DNA of 64,000 nucleotides from Yeosuana aromativorans (GTDB lineage: Bacteria; Bacteroidota; Bacteroidia; Flavobacteriales; Flavobacteriaceae): the NCBI RefSeq assembly GCF_014646655.1, contig NZ_BMNR01000005.1, positions 280,511 through 344,510 on the forward strand. Reading direction: 5' to 3'. Below the pieces are notes generated by a model. It did not search any database and was not told the origin of the DNA. It worked only from the letters and a program-made list of their open reading frames with translations. A program made the translations under genes and the position numbers. This document shows, piece after piece, positions 43,527 to 53,445 of the stretch. Positions within the stretch are counted from its first letter, which is position 1, and each line of letters begins with the position of its first letter.

Positions 43527-45011
43527 CTAATCCAAATCGGGCAATTGTAAACTTCCCAACGGACTGGTGTCTTTCATTAAGGCTTCAATATCTTCAGATT
43601 TTCTGGGAGCTTCCGCAGATAACACTATGGGGCCATTTTCAGTAATTAACACATCATCTTCAATCCTAACAGCAATGCCCCACCATTTTTTATCACAGGG
43701 ACTGCCTTCAGGGATGTAAATGCCTGGCTCCACGGTTATGACCATATTGGGTTTAAAAGCGCCTCGTAAATTGGTGTCGTGAACGTCCAATCCAATGTGA
43801 TGTGACGTACCATGCGGAAAGTAACGTCTGGCTTCGTCATCATTTTTGGCAATGCCCAACGCTATTAATCCTTCATAAACAACATTTCTGGCAGCTGTAT
43901 CGGTTGAACCTGAATTATTTCCAATAACAGCTGCGGCAATTCCAGCTTCTTGTGCATTATATACCAAATCGTAAATGCGTTTTTGTTCTGGATTGAATGT
44001 TCCGTTTGCAGGAATGGTTCTGGTTACATCTGCCGTGTATCCATGATATTCGGCGCCTAAATCCATTAACACCAAATCGTTGTCCACTTTTATCTTGGAA
44101 TTTTCGATATAATGCAATACACAACCGTTATTGCCCGCACCCACAATACTGGGATACCCTTCATACTCACTGCCATATTTTTTAAACACATACTCATGAA
44201 TGCCTTGTATTTCTGCTTCAGACATACCGACATGCATGGCTTTCATAACCTCGCGTTGTCCCATGGCCGAAATCCGAACCGCTTTGGTCAGCAATACCAT
44301 TTCATCATCGGTTTTTATTTCCCTCAATCCCGCCATGAGTTTTGTTAGGGTTTCATTGTCAACCGTTACTGTTTTTTCTTGCAGCATATTGGTGTTTTGA
44401 TTTAATTCCACGTCCATTTTATCACCGCTAACAACGGTGGTTTCGGTATAATTGATTTGTGATTTAAAGGCTTGTATTAAATCATATAAATCAGCATCAT
44501 CACGCTTGGAATCTCGGTAATCATTTTTGAACTCGTCAAATAAAACAGCATCAAATGTTGTGAAGTTAAGTCCTTTTTTAATAAAATCCTCTCCATTAAA
44601 AGCCATCTTAAAACCTAGTCTTTGCTCAGCACCCTCAATCCCCAATCGCTTGCCGGTCCATTGTTCTGCCAGTTCATTTTTCTTTTGCACATAAAGTAGT
44701 TCATTGTAGGATTCCCCATGTTCATCGGTTTGATCATCTGAAAAAATGACAAGCACGGCATTGGGCTCTTTGTAGCCTGTTAAATAATAAAAATCAGGAT
44801 CTTGATGATACACATAATTGACATCGTTGGCCCGGTTTCTTTCAGCATTGGCAAAAAATACCGCAACCGTATTTTTGGGCATCTTGGCTCTTAGCGCGTC
44901 CCTCCTGCCTTTATGGAATTCTGATGATAAATAATCTGTTGGCAATCCATTCTGGGCATTCATTGAAATGGACAGAAATAAAAAACAAAGGAGTTGGACG
45001 GTTGTTTTCAT
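43527..45011 (-). CDS. Secreted Xaa-Pro aminopeptidase (M24 family)
   Basis: 494 residues. Signal peptide (LLCFLFLSISMNAQ). M24 pita-bread fold: metal ligands Asp in DLGAEYHGYTADVTRTIP, His in GTSHHIGLDVHD, Glu in VITVEPGIYIP and Glu in VRIEDDVLIT. N-terminal AMP-N domain (RRDALRAKMPKNTVAVFFAN). Removes N-terminal residues before Pro, probably in the periplasm. Convergent with the orphan lipoprotein region. Confidence 0.92.
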   Translation of the reverse strand: MKTTVQLLCFLFLSISMNAQNGLPTDYLSSEFHKGRRDALRAKMPKNTVAVFFANAERNRANDVNYVYHQDPDFYYLTGYKEPNAVLVIFSDDQTDEHGESYNELLYVQKKNELAEQWTGKRLGIEGAEQRLGFKMAFNGEDFIKKGLNFTTFDAVLFDEFKNDYRDSKRDDADLYDLIQAFKSQINYTETTVVSGDKMDVELNQNTNMLQEKTVTVDNETLTKLMAGLREIKTDDEMVLLTKAVRISAMGQREVMKAMHVGMSEAEIQGIHEYVFKKYGSEYEGYPSIVGAGNNGCVLHYIENSKIKVDNDLVLMDLGAEYHGYTADVTRTIPANGTFNPEQKRIYDLVYNAQEAGIAAAVIGNNSGSTDTAARNVVYEGLIALGIAKNDDEARRYFPHGTSHHIGLDVHDTNLRGAFKPNMVITVEPGIYIPEGSPCDKKWWGIAVRIEDDVLITENGPIVLSAEAPRKSEDIEALMKDTSPLGSLQLPDLD

Positions 45012-45162
45012 AAAAAAGGATTTTAAATATTCTGAAAAATAGCAATAATAATTAAAAACACGTTTAAAGATTTAAAAATTGCATTGTTTTATTAATAATG
45101 AACCAACTAAATATTGATTTTTATTCTTGTCATTCCGTAAAAATAAATCTATAATTTTTATA

Positions 45163-45170
45163 TACATTTG
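45163..45170 (+). promoter_or_regulatory. -7 box of gcvT
   Basis: TACATTTG, exact match to TAnnTTTG, 48 bases before the gcvT ATG. No TTG at the right distance. Confidence 0.5.
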
Positions 45171-45218
45171 CGCAACAATCTACGTTTAATTTTAAAATCC
45201 GCTGCACGGAAAACATCT

Positions 45219-46301
45219 ATGAAAGATACTGCTTTATCATCAACACATGAGGCCTTGGGAGCAAAAATGGTTCCCTTTGCCGGTTTTAATATGCCTGTTC
45301 AATACGAAGGCGTAAACGCTGAACATGAAACTGTTAGAAACGGTGTAGGTGTGTTTGATGTGTCTCATATGGGTGAGTTTTTGATAGAAGGGCCAAACGC
45401 CTTGGATTTGATTCAAAAAGTGACCAGCAATGATGCTTCAAAATTAACCATTGGCAAAGCTCAATATAGTTGTTTACCCAATGACGATGGCGGCATTGTC
45501 GACGATTTGATTGTTTACAAAATAAAAGACGAGCAGTATCTATTGGTTGTTAATGCCAGTAATATTGAAAAAGACTGGAACTGGATCCAATCTAAAAACG
45601 ATGTGGGTGCCACCATGAGAAACCTATCAGATGATTGTTCCTTATTGGCCATTCAAGGTCCAAAAGCCGTTGAGGCCATGCAATCGTTGTCCAGTCATGA
45701 TTTGGCCGCCATTCCATTTTACAATTTCATTGTTGGCGATTTTGCAGGTATAGAGCATGTGATTATTTCGGCAACCGGTTATACTGGTAGCGGTGGTTTT
45801 GAAATTTACTGTAAAAACAGCGAAGTGCAACAAGTTTGGGACAAGGTGTTTGAAGCTGGGGCTTCTTACGGTATCAAACCCATTGGCTTAGCTGCCAGGG
45901 ACACCTTACGCTTGGAAATGGGCTACTGTTTATATGGCAATGATATTGATGATACTACGTCACCTATTGAAGCTGGTTTGGGGTGGATTACCAAGTTCAG
46001 TAAAACATTCACGAATTCTGAAGCGTTGCAAACTGAAAAACAAAACGGTCCAAAACGCAAACTCATCGCTTTTGAATTGGATGAAAGAGGTATTCCACGT
46101 CATGGTTATGATATTGTGGATGCTGATGGAACTAAAATTGGAAATGTCACCTCCGGAACCATGTCGCCATCATTAGGAAAAGGTATTGGTTTAGGCTATG
46201 TCCCTACATCATTTGCCGACGTTGGAAGTAAAATCTATATCCAAATTCGTAAAAACGCCATTCCGGCAACCGTGGTTAAATTACCGTTTTATAAAAGCTG
46301 A
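45219..46301 (+). CDS. gcvT: Glycine cleavage system aminomethyltransferase (T protein)
   Basis: 360 residues from the ATG at 45219; this start gives the usual N-terminus ([22 protein letters not shown]). Folate-dependent release of NH3 from the aminomethyl-lipoyl H protein. Motifs: DVSHMGEF (catalytic Asp region), [37 protein letters not shown]. GcvH and GcvP are not in the window. Confidence 0.95.
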   Translation: MKDTALSSTHEALGAKMVPFAGFNMPVQYEGVNAEHETVRNGVGVFDVSHMGEFLIEGPNALDLIQKVTSNDASKLTIGKAQYSCLPNDDGGIVDDLIVYKIKDEQYLLVVNASNIEKDWNWIQSKNDVGATMRNLSDDCSLLAIQGPKAVEAMQSLSSHDLAAIPFYNFIVGDFAGIEHVIISATGYTGSGGFEIYCKNSEVQQVWDKVFEAGASYGIKPIGLAARDTLRLEMGYCLYGNDIDDTTSPIEAGLGWITKFSKTFTNSEALQTEKQNGPKRKLIAFELDERGIPRHGYDIVDADGTKIGNVTSGTMSPSLGKGIGLGYVPTSFADVGSKIYIQIRKNAIPATVVKLPFYKS

Positions 46302-46334
46302 AATTAAAGGCTCAAATGCCGTATTGAACAGATT

Positions 46335-47165
46335 TTGGAGACAGAGAGCAAACACAGAATATTAATTTTAGGAGCCAGTGGTTTTTTGGGAGGTTCACTT
46401 TACAAAGAGCTTTGCTCCTATTTTAAAACTTTTGGAACCTATTATACAGATAATCCTACCTTAAGTAAAAACAAGCACTTTTTTCAATACAATCTGGAAG
46501 AAGATGACGTGTTTGAAATTCTTAATATTGTTAAACCAACCATCATAATTTCATCTTTGAGAGGCGATTTTTCAGCCCAAGTGATTGTTCACAAACATCT
46601 TTCAGAATATATTTCCGATACCAATTGTAAACTGATCTTTTTGTCATCAGCCAATGTGTTTGATGCTTACAGCAAATATCCCAGTTATGAGCATGACAAA
46701 ACCTTAAGCCATAGCATTTACGGGCATTTCAAAATAAAAATTGAAAACATGCTCTTACGATTGCCCAAAAAGAAAGTAGTAATCATACGATTGCCCATGG
46801 TTTTTGGGACACAATCCCCAAGAGTAAACAAAATAGCACAAAGCCTAAAGGAACACATCCCTATTGAAGTGTTTCCTAACTTAATAATGAACGTAACCAC
46901 AGACTCCAAAGTGTCACAACAAATCCATTACATCATTAACAGGAACAAGGTTGGGGTTTTTCACCTAGGCAGTAATGATTTGGTTCACCATGATGATTTT
47001 ATCAAAGAAATCATTGAGTCCATGGGCATTAAAAAAGCTATCCTAAAAAACGTTTTTACAACAAATGATGACCGGTATTTAGCCGTATTGCCAAAAGATA
47101 ATCTGTTGCCCAAACATCTGCAATTGATGAGCCATGAAATTGTAGAAGAATTGAAATATAATTGA
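46335..47165 (+). CDS. NAD(P)-dependent SDR protein, dTDP-4-dehydrorhamnose reductase-like
   Basis: 276 residues, start TTG at 46335 (no suitable ATG). HRILILGASGFLGGSLY is the GxxGxxG loop; IFLSSANVFD is the active-site Ser/Thr region; SIYGHFKIKIENMLL carries Y-x-x-x-K. RmlD-type extended SDR acting on a nucleotide sugar or similar. Substrate unknown. 33 bases after gcvT. Confidence 0.8.
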   Translation: METESKHRILILGASGFLGGSLYKELCSYFKTFGTYYTDNPTLSKNKHFFQYNLEEDDVFEILNIVKPTIIISSLRGDFSAQVIVHKHLSEYISDTNCKLIFLSSANVFDAYSKYPSYEHDKTLSHSIYGHFKIKIENMLLRLPKKKVVIIRLPMVFGTQSPRVNKIAQSLKEHIPIEVFPNLIMNVTTDSKVSQQIHYIINRNKVGVFHLGSNDLVHHDDFIKEIIESMGIKKAILKNVFTTNDDRYLAVLPKDNLLPKHLQLMSHEIVEELKYN

Positions 47166-47222
47166 TTTTGAAATTTCAAATCATTAAATTAGTGGAAATA
47201 CATAATCTAAAACCTAAAAACT

Positions 47223-47516
47223 ATGAGTAAACTATCAGAACAAGATATAGAAAAACGATTATTACGATTCCCCGATTGGGAATATTATGACGATGCCATT
47301 CACGCAGAATTTGAATTTGAAAACTTCAAAGATTGCTTTAGTGCCATGAGCCGGATTGCATTTGAGTGTGAAGCCTTAAACCATCATCCAGATTGGTCCA
47401 ATGTTTACAATGTTTTGACTATTTCCTTATCAACACACTCCGCTCATGGCGTAACCGATTTGGATTTTAAACTGGCTGAGGCCATTGAAAGCATTGTTGA
47501 GCCTGAAGAGGATTAA
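47223..47516 (+). CDS. 4a-hydroxytetrahydrobiopterin dehydratase
   Basis: 97 residues. Pterin-4a-carbinolamine dehydratase: FKDCFSAMSRIAFECEALNHHPDWSNVYNVL with the H-H-P-x-W core and the later H (STHSAHGVTDLD). It dehydrates the 4a-hydroxy pterin made by aromatic amino acid hydroxylases. 57 bases after the SDR gene. Confidence 0.92.
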   Translation: MSKLSEQDIEKRLLRFPDWEYYDDAIHAEFEFENFKDCFSAMSRIAFECEALNHHPDWSNVYNVLTISLSTHSAHGVTDLDFKLAEAIESIVEPEED

Positions 47517-47664
47517 AAAGCACTTATTTGCGGTTATGGCTTGCAAGTGTTGGCTGTGTAAGATTATTATGATTTATAGTCATTTCAATATATAGAATTT
47601 ATTAAATTTGCTGCCGTTACAAAAACATTTTTGACCTTAAACTTTTTAACTTTAAACTAAAATT

Positions 47665-48384
47665 ATGGGAAGAGCTTTTGAATTTAGAAAAGCACGTAAA
47701 ATGAAACGTTGGTCTGCCATGAGTAAAGCGTTTACACGTATTGGCAAGGATATTGTTATGGCCGTAAAAGATGGTGGTCCAGACCCAGATAGCAATGCGC
47801 GCCTAAGAGCTGTTATACAAAACGCCAAGGCTGTAAATATGCCCAAGGATAACGTAGAACGTGCCATAAAGAGAGCAAGTGATAAAAGTCTTGGGGATTA
47901 CAAAGAAGTGATTTTTGAAGGTTATGCGCCGCACGGAATAGCCATTTTGGTGGAAACTGCAACAGATAACAACACCAGAACCGTTGCCAACGTGAGAAGT
48001 TATTTCAATAAATGTGATGGCAGTTTAGGAACTTCTGGATCTGTGGTGTTCATGTTTGACCACACTTGTAACTTTAGAATCAATGCTGAAGGCTTGGATC
48101 CAGAGGAAATTGAATTGGAATTTATTGATTACGGTGCTGAAGAAGTGTTTGCTGATGAAGATGGCATTTTGATTTACGCACCTTTTGAAAGTTTTGGAGC
48201 CATTCAAGCGGCCCTTGAAGAAAAAGGGATTGAAATTTTATCATCCGGTTTTGAGCGCATCCCTCAAGTCACCAAAAAATTGTCTCCCGAAGAAGCTGCT
48301 GATGTTGAAAAACTGCTTGAAAAACTGGAAGAAGATGATGATGTACAGAACGTCTATCACACTATGGAAGAAACTGAGGATTAA
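47665..48384 (+). CDS. YebC/PmpR (TACO1) family protein
   Basis: 239 residues, full length. MGRAFEFRKARKMKRWSAMSKAFTRIGKDI, KDGGPDPDSNARLRAVIQNAKAVNMPKDNVERAIKRA (conserved N-terminal domain), and DHTCNFRINAEG plus GAEEVFADEDG in the other two domains. Known as a transcription regulator or, in YebC2, as a translation factor relieving stalls at polyprolines. Terminator follows. Confidence 0.93.
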   Translation: MGRAFEFRKARKMKRWSAMSKAFTRIGKDIVMAVKDGGPDPDSNARLRAVIQNAKAVNMPKDNVERAIKRASDKSLGDYKEVIFEGYAPHGIAILVETATDNNTRTVANVRSYFNKCDGSLGTSGSVVFMFDHTCNFRINAEGLDPEEIELEFIDYGAEEVFADEDGILIYAPFESFGAIQAALEEKGIEILSSGFERIPQVTKKLSPEEAADVEKLLEKLEEDDDVQNVYHTMEETED

Positions 48385-48410
48385 ATATATCTCATTTTAA
48401 AACATATAAT

Positions 48411-48437
48411 AAGAGAGCCTAAAAGCTCTCTTTTTTA
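48411..48437 (+). terminator. Intrinsic terminator after yebC
   Basis: AAGAGAGC (48411-48418), loop CTAAAA, GCTCTCTT (48425-48432), then further T. Good G-C content for this genome. Confidence 0.85.
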
Positions 48438-48507
48438 TTGCATACAATGCAATTGCCATGAAACAACGAGCGCCTTTTACAAACAATTTCTTATGACTTT
48501 TGTCATA
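48437..48507. promoter_or_regulatory. Two perfect inverted repeats upstream of the PQQ-like gene
   Basis: ATTGCAT-ACA-ATGCAAT (48437-48453) and TATGAC-TTTT-GTCATA (48492-48507). They lie between the yebC terminator and the ATG at 48562. Possible operator sites for the downstream gene; no -7 box matches TAnnTTTG exactly. Confidence 0.45.
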
Positions 48508-48561
48508 GGAAATTGATGTTTTTAATCCTAACTTTAGAAGTTATCCTTAAGTTAAAAAGAA

Positions 48562-50139
48562 ATGAAAAATAACATAACCATTCTGATTTCACTTTTCATT
48601 GCTCTAAATTCTTTTTCCCAGAATATTTCTACTGAGGTTTTAAACAAAACCAAAATAGTTGGCAAAAACCTAATTCAACAAAAAGATATTGTAGCCAATG
48701 AATTTGTATTCAACGAACGGATCTATCGTTCTTATGTTGATTCGCTTACTGGTTATGCCACCTTACAGTTAAGAAAATTAAGTAAAAACGGTAAAGTATT
48801 GAGTTTAAAGGGTCTTGTTGTTGTTTATGACTTGAAAAACAAATCCGTGAAGTGGACTAAAAAAATTGATTATTCCATGTCTAGTATTCAACAATATGGT
48901 GATATCCTTATTTTATCCAAAGGAAATAAAATTATCCGTTTGAATATTGAAAATGGTGACCCCATGTGGGATATTAAAAATGATTTATATTATGTTAATA
49001 TAAACAAAAAAATAGGTGTCGGATATGCCTATAATGGATTGACAGGTTCTATTCATACTCTTGAAGGCATCAACCTAAACACAGGTGAAAGCCTTTGGCA
49101 AAAGGAGTTAAAGAGAGATTATGGCTGGAACAAAATAATAAAAACTGATGCTTCTAATTTACTGATTGTGGCTGGTGGAATGCATTCCTTAAACATTGAG
49201 ACTGGTTCTGGATGGGATTATGAAACCAAAACAGGAAAAAAGGACTATACCGAAACTATTGCTAAAAATGTGGGCGGCCTTGTGCTAGGAGCTTTAACTG
49301 GAACCTATGTTGTATCGTCTGGTTCAAACTTAGTCAGGGATGTCTTATCAAATACAATTATGGATAGTACCAATATTTATATGGCTTCAAAAGAAAAACT
49401 TGCTTGTATTAATAAAAGTGATGGAACTGTGACATGGTCTTATCAACTACCTGATGAGTCAACTAGTAAATCATCACTCATCGTTAGGGATAGCAGCTTG
49501 GTTTTAATCAATAAAGGCTATGCATTCTGGAGAGACAAAACCATTGATTTTGGAGACCCTTTTATTCTTGAGGTGAATAAACTTACCGGAGCTGAAATAG
49601 CATTTAAGAATTTGATGGAGAAAGACAATCCTATTGTTGATTATAAGGTGAAAAACGATAGTCTTTTGCTTTTGTTTGGTGATAAAATTACATGCTTTTC
49701 ATTACAAGATAAAGCGATAAAATATACCAAAACATTTGACAGTGAAACTTACGGAAACTTAACTTTTTTTAGCGGTGACCGATTATATACTAAAAATACT
49801 GATCCTGAGTTACACTACAACTTGCTTTCAGATTCAACACATTATTTTGTTCAAACGAGTAAAGGAAAAACCTTAAAATTAGACAAGGACTTCAATGAAT
49901 TAAAAACATTTGATTTTGATAATTTGTACCTCATTCAAAACACTATAAATGGTCATAAATTTATCAATCAAGATAACAGCACTATAATTTTAGATTCCAA
50001 CAACAAACCGATAGGTGAATTAAGTCTTTCATTTTATTTCCGTATCATCAATAACACAATATACGAAACCAATGAAAATAGTCTGCTGGAAATTGATTTG
50101 AACCAACTACTCAATACTGATAATTCTGATGAATTCTAG
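48562..50139 (+). CDS. Secreted PQQ-like beta-propeller protein
   Basis: 525 residues with a signal peptide (ILISLFIALNSFSQ). Repeated units containing INLNTGESLWQKEL and CINKSDGTVTWSYQL are tryptophan-docking, PQQ-like blades. Enzymatic PQQ ligands are not clear, so it is more likely a propeller scaffold. A hydrophobic Gly-rich stretch (GGLVLGALTGTYVVSSGS) in the middle is unusual. Function unknown. Confidence 0.8.
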   Translation: MKNNITILISLFIALNSFSQNISTEVLNKTKIVGKNLIQQKDIVANEFVFNERIYRSYVDSLTGYATLQLRKLSKNGKVLSLKGLVVVYDLKNKSVKWTKKIDYSMSSIQQYGDILILSKGNKIIRLNIENGDPMWDIKNDLYYVNINKKIGVGYAYNGLTGSIHTLEGINLNTGESLWQKELKRDYGWNKIIKTDASNLLIVAGGMHSLNIETGSGWDYETKTGKKDYTETIAKNVGGLVLGALTGTYVVSSGSNLVRDVLSNTIMDSTNIYMASKEKLACINKSDGTVTWSYQLPDESTSKSSLIVRDSSLVLINKGYAFWRDKTIDFGDPFILEVNKLTGAEIAFKNLMEKDNPIVDYKVKNDSLLLLFGDKITCFSLQDKAIKYTKTFDSETYGNLTFFSGDRLYTKNTDPELHYNLLSDSTHYFVQTSKGKTLKLDKDFNELKTFDFDNLYLIQNTINGHKFINQDNSTIILDSNNKPIGELSLSFYFRIINNTIYETNENSLLEIDLNQLLNTDNSDEF

Positions 50140-50187
50140 TTTCTTTGTTTTTATTTTAATGTGAAGTAAACAAATCCTAATTAATAT

Positions 50188-50195
50188 TAACTTTG
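50188..50195 (+). promoter_or_regulatory. -7 box of the M1 peptidase gene
   Basis: TAACTTTG matches TAnnTTTG, 20 bases before the ATG at 50216. No -33 TTG at normal distance. Confidence 0.45.
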
Positions 50196-50215
50196 TTGTT
50201 TATCATCATTTCATA

Positions 50216-51841
50216 ATGAAAAATATGCAACTTAAAAAAAACTTTCTTGTAGCCAGTTTATTTTTAACCTTGTCATTTCTTACGCTCCATGCTCAAAACA
50301 ATAACAAACGCTCGGCATCCATTGATATCATTAACTATACATTTAAATTGACGCTGTCAGATAGTTCCAATGTAATAAATGGAATGGCCGATGTTACCGT
50401 TAAGTTTAAGAAACCAACAACCGTCTTCAGTCTAGATTTTGTTGAAAAGCAATCAGATGGAACAGGCATGAGTGTTTCATCTGTTTTAGAAGGTGGAAAG
50501 CAAATTCCCTTCACACAAGAAAACAACCAATTACAACTTAACATAATACCAGCCAAACCCGAAGATATCAAAACGTATACAATCGCTTACCAAGGCATTC
50601 CTCAAGATGGTTTGATTATCTCTAAAAACAAATATGGCGACCGGACATTTTTTGGTGATAACTGGCCCGATAGAGCAAAAAACTGGCTGCCCGTTGTTGA
50701 CCATCCATCTGACAAAGCAACTGTAGAATGGGACATTATAGCACCACCCTATTATCAAACTATTGCAAATGGCATTCTTATTGAGAAAACCAATTTAAAT
50801 AATAATCAAACTCTAACCCGTTGGAAAATGGAAGAACCGATTCCAACAAAAGTCATGGTTATAGGCGTTGCCCGTTTTGCTACAGAATATCTTAAAGAGG
50901 TCAATAATATTCCTATATCATCATGGGTATATCCACAGGATAGGGATAATGGATTTAAAGATTATGCTGCTGCTGTTCCTATTTTAGAGTTTATGATAAG
51001 CCACGTTGGCCCCTATCCGTTTGAAAAACTGGCCAATGTGCAATCAAAAACACGGTATGGTGGAATGGAAAATGCAGGAAATATTTTTTATAATGAAAAC
51101 TCTGTTACTGGTAATGGCGATCATGAAGATACTATTGCCCATGAAATAGCTCACCAATGGTTTGGAGACTCAGCATCTGAACTAAATTGGTATCATGTTT
51201 GGCTAAGTGAAGGATTTGCTACCTATTTTGAAAATTTATTTTTTGAAAATCAATATGGGCGTGATTCCTTTGTTAAAAAAATGAAAGCCGACAGAGAAAA
51301 GGCATTACGATATGCCAAGCAGAGTCAGGCTCCTATAGTTGATACTACCGTTACCAATTATTTAATGCTACTAAATCCTAACTCTTATGAAAAAGGAAGT
51401 TGGGTTTTGCATATGATTAGAAAGGAATTAGGAGATGATTTGTTTTGGAAATGTATGCAAACATACTATAATACCTATAAATACGGTAATGCCTTGACAC
51501 AAGATTTAGAGCATGTTATTGAAAGGGTTTCCGGTAAAAATTTCAGCACTTTTTTCAAACAATGGGTTTTTGAATCCGGTCACCCAAAATTAGATGTTGC
51601 ATGGCAATTTCAAGCAAATACGTTATCATTAGACGTCAAACAAATACAAAACAATCAATTTAACTTTCCTTTGGATGTAAAAATCAATTACGCTGATGGA
51701 ACAAATGACATAACAACTATTCAAGTTTCTGAAAAATCACAGCATATAAATATCACCAGCAAAAAGAATGTTTCATCAATAGAATTGGATCCAAACACGT
51801 GGTTGTTTTTTGAACAAATGTCACTAAAACAAAAGATATAA
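50216..51841 (+). CDS. M1 family metallopeptidase (aminopeptidase N-like)
   Basis: 541 residues with a signal peptide (ASLFLTLSFLTLHAQ). Exopeptidase motif GGMENAG near 282-288 and the zinc site HEIAHQWFGD (309 onwards) with the third ligand Glu in WLSEGFATYFE. Shorter than classical M1 proteins (about 850 residues), as it lacks the C-terminal ARM-like domain. Likely periplasmic. A terminator-like inverted repeat, TTAACGT-TTT-ACGTTAA (51876-51892), follows. Confidence 0.92.
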   Translation: MKNMQLKKNFLVASLFLTLSFLTLHAQNNNKRSASIDIINYTFKLTLSDSSNVINGMADVTVKFKKPTTVFSLDFVEKQSDGTGMSVSSVLEGGKQIPFTQENNQLQLNIIPAKPEDIKTYTIAYQGIPQDGLIISKNKYGDRTFFGDNWPDRAKNWLPVVDHPSDKATVEWDIIAPPYYQTIANGILIEKTNLNNNQTLTRWKMEEPIPTKVMVIGVARFATEYLKEVNNIPISSWVYPQDRDNGFKDYAAAVPILEFMISHVGPYPFEKLANVQSKTRYGGMENAGNIFYNENSVTGNGDHEDTIAHEIAHQWFGDSASELNWYHVWLSEGFATYFENLFFENQYGRDSFVKKMKADREKALRYAKQSQAPIVDTTVTNYLMLLNPNSYEKGSWVLHMIRKELGDDLFWKCMQTYYNTYKYGNALTQDLEHVIERVSGKNFSTFFKQWVFESGHPKLDVAWQFQANTLSLDVKQIQNNQFNFPLDVKINYADGTNDITTIQVSEKSQHINITSKKNVSSIELDPNTWLFFEQMSLKQKI

Positions 51842-51875
51842 CAAGTAGTTTGTAATACTATTTAATCATTGTTTT

Positions 51876-51892
51876 TTAACGTTTTACGTTAA
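51876..51892. repeat. 17-bp inverted repeat downstream of the M1 peptidase gene
   Basis: TTAACGT and ACGTTAA around TTT. No T run after it; may be an operator for the next operon or a weak terminator. Confidence 0.35.
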
Positions 51893-51958
51893 GAGACATG
51901 ACTTGGAAATCATTTATAAAAATATGTTTGCAGATGTCAATCATATTAAAAAATGATA

Positions 51959-51966
51959 TATTTTTG
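51959..51966 (+). promoter_or_regulatory. -7 box of the amidoligase operon
   Basis: TATTTTTG, exact consensus, 32 bases before the ATG at 51999. Confidence 0.45.
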
Positions 51967-51998
51967 ATTAAAATTTATCCCGCTATGCAGCGTCTCTA

Positions 51999-53444
51999 AT
52001 GAACAAATATATTGTTGTCAATCAACCTGAAAAATGGAGTTTTTCGATTGAGAATATCAAAGTCATCTCCTCACAAGAGTATCTAACAAACCCAACATAC
52101 GCCTTACTTAAAAAAGCTAGAATATTTAATCTTTGTAAGGATTATTCTTACCAATCAAAAGGATATTACGTCTCACTTTTGGCCGAGGCCAGAGGGCATT
52201 TGGTTATTCCCAATGTAAAAAACCTAGTTGACTTAAAAACCCGTAGGCTGGTAAGACTGGTCTCTGACGAATTTGATGATGTAATCCAACAAAGTTTAAA
52301 AAACATTAAATCACAGGAATTTACCCTAAGTATTTATTTTGGACAAAATGTGGCTCAAAAATACAAGGAGCTAAGCAGCCTTTTTTATAAGCATTTTCAA
52401 GTTCCTTTTTTACGGGTCAAGTTTGTCCATACAACCAAATGGAATATTCAGAGCATCAAGGTAATTTCAGAATCAGAAATACCTGAAGAGCACATGAGCA
52501 GTGTTCACGTATTTGCCAACCAATACTTTTCAAAAAAGCGTTATGATACCCTTAAAATCACAAATTCGGACTTTGATCTGGCCATTTTGGTCAATCCTAA
52601 TGATCCCGCTCCGCCAAGCAATCCTAAGGCCTTAAAGAAATTTATTGAGGTTGCTGAAAAATTGAATATTTATGCGGAAATTATTGAGCCTAAAGATTTA
52701 TCACGGCTATCGTCATTTGATGCCCTTTTTATAAGACAGAGCACCGAAGTTAATAACGAAGCCTATGCATTTGCAAGAAAAGCACAGCAAGAAGGCATTG
52801 CTATTATAGATTATCCTGATGCTATTTTAAAATGCTGTAACAAAGTCTATATGGCCGAAGCACTTCAAAATGCCAATATCAATACTCCAAAAACCGCTAT
52901 TGTTCATAAGGACAATAAGCAACAGGTTCTTGAACACATTGGATTACCGTGTGTTTTAAAAGCACCCGATTCAACGTTTTCGTTTGGCGTGAAAAAAGCT
53001 AAAACCAAAGAAGAATTCCACTTAATGGTAACTCAAATGCTTAAAGAGTCTGACCTTATTATTGCTCAAGAATTTTGTCCATCTACGTATGATTGGCGCA
53101 TTGGAATCATTGATGACAAACCCTTCTTTGCTTGTAAATACTATATGGCGAAAGGCCATTGGCAAATCTATAATTGGAATGCTAAGAAAAAGGACGATCA
53201 AGATGGCAATGCCGATTGTTTGCCCATAGAAAAAGTTCCCAAAAAAGTGCTTTCTATGGCTTTGAAATCGGCTAAACTCATGGGGAAAGGGCTTTATGGC
53301 ATTGATATTAAAGTAATTGATAATGTTCCGATGGTTATTGAAATCAATGATAACCCAAATATTGACTTTGGTGTTGAGGACCGATATTATGGAGAGGCAG
53401 TTTATATGGAAGTACTCAATGCTTTTAAGAAACGATTGGAGTAA
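51999..53444 (+). CDS. RimK-like ATP-grasp protein with RLAN N-terminal domain
   Basis: 481 residues. Residues 1-170 fit the RLAN (RimK-like ATP-grasp N-terminal) region: SYQSKGYYVSLLAEARGHLVIP and AQKYKELSSLFYKHF. Residues 195-480 are an ATP-grasp ligase: DALFIRQSTEVNNEAYAFARKAQQEG, then MAEALQNANINTPKTAIV, CVLKAPDSTFSFGV, and VPMVIEINDNPNID with the Mg-binding Glu/Asn residues. Predicted to form an amide or peptide bond between a carboxylate and an amino acid. First gene of a three-gene operon; the next gene starts one base after its stop. Confidence 0.88.
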   Translation: MNKYIVVNQPEKWSFSIENIKVISSQEYLTNPTYALLKKARIFNLCKDYSYQSKGYYVSLLAEARGHLVIPNVKNLVDLKTRRLVRLVSDEFDDVIQQSLKNIKSQEFTLSIYFGQNVAQKYKELSSLFYKHFQVPFLRVKFVHTTKWNIQSIKVISESEIPEEHMSSVHVFANQYFSKKRYDTLKITNSDFDLAILVNPNDPAPPSNPKALKKFIEVAEKLNIYAEIIEPKDLSRLSSFDALFIRQSTEVNNEAYAFARKAQQEGIAIIDYPDAILKCCNKVYMAEALQNANINTPKTAIVHKDNKQQVLEHIGLPCVLKAPDSTFSFGVKKAKTKEEFHLMVTQMLKESDLIIAQEFCPSTYDWRIGIIDDKPFFACKYYMAKGHWQIYNWNAKKKDDQDGNADCLPIEKVPKKVLSMALKSAKLMGKGLYGIDIKVIDNVPMVIEINDNPNIDFGVEDRYYGEAVYMEVLNAFKKRLE

Positions 53445-53445
53445 C

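Noticed and set aside
47536..47595. 19-codon ORF with three cysteines between pterin dehydratase and yebC
   Set aside because: Too short, no repeat or conserved neighbour; probably chance.
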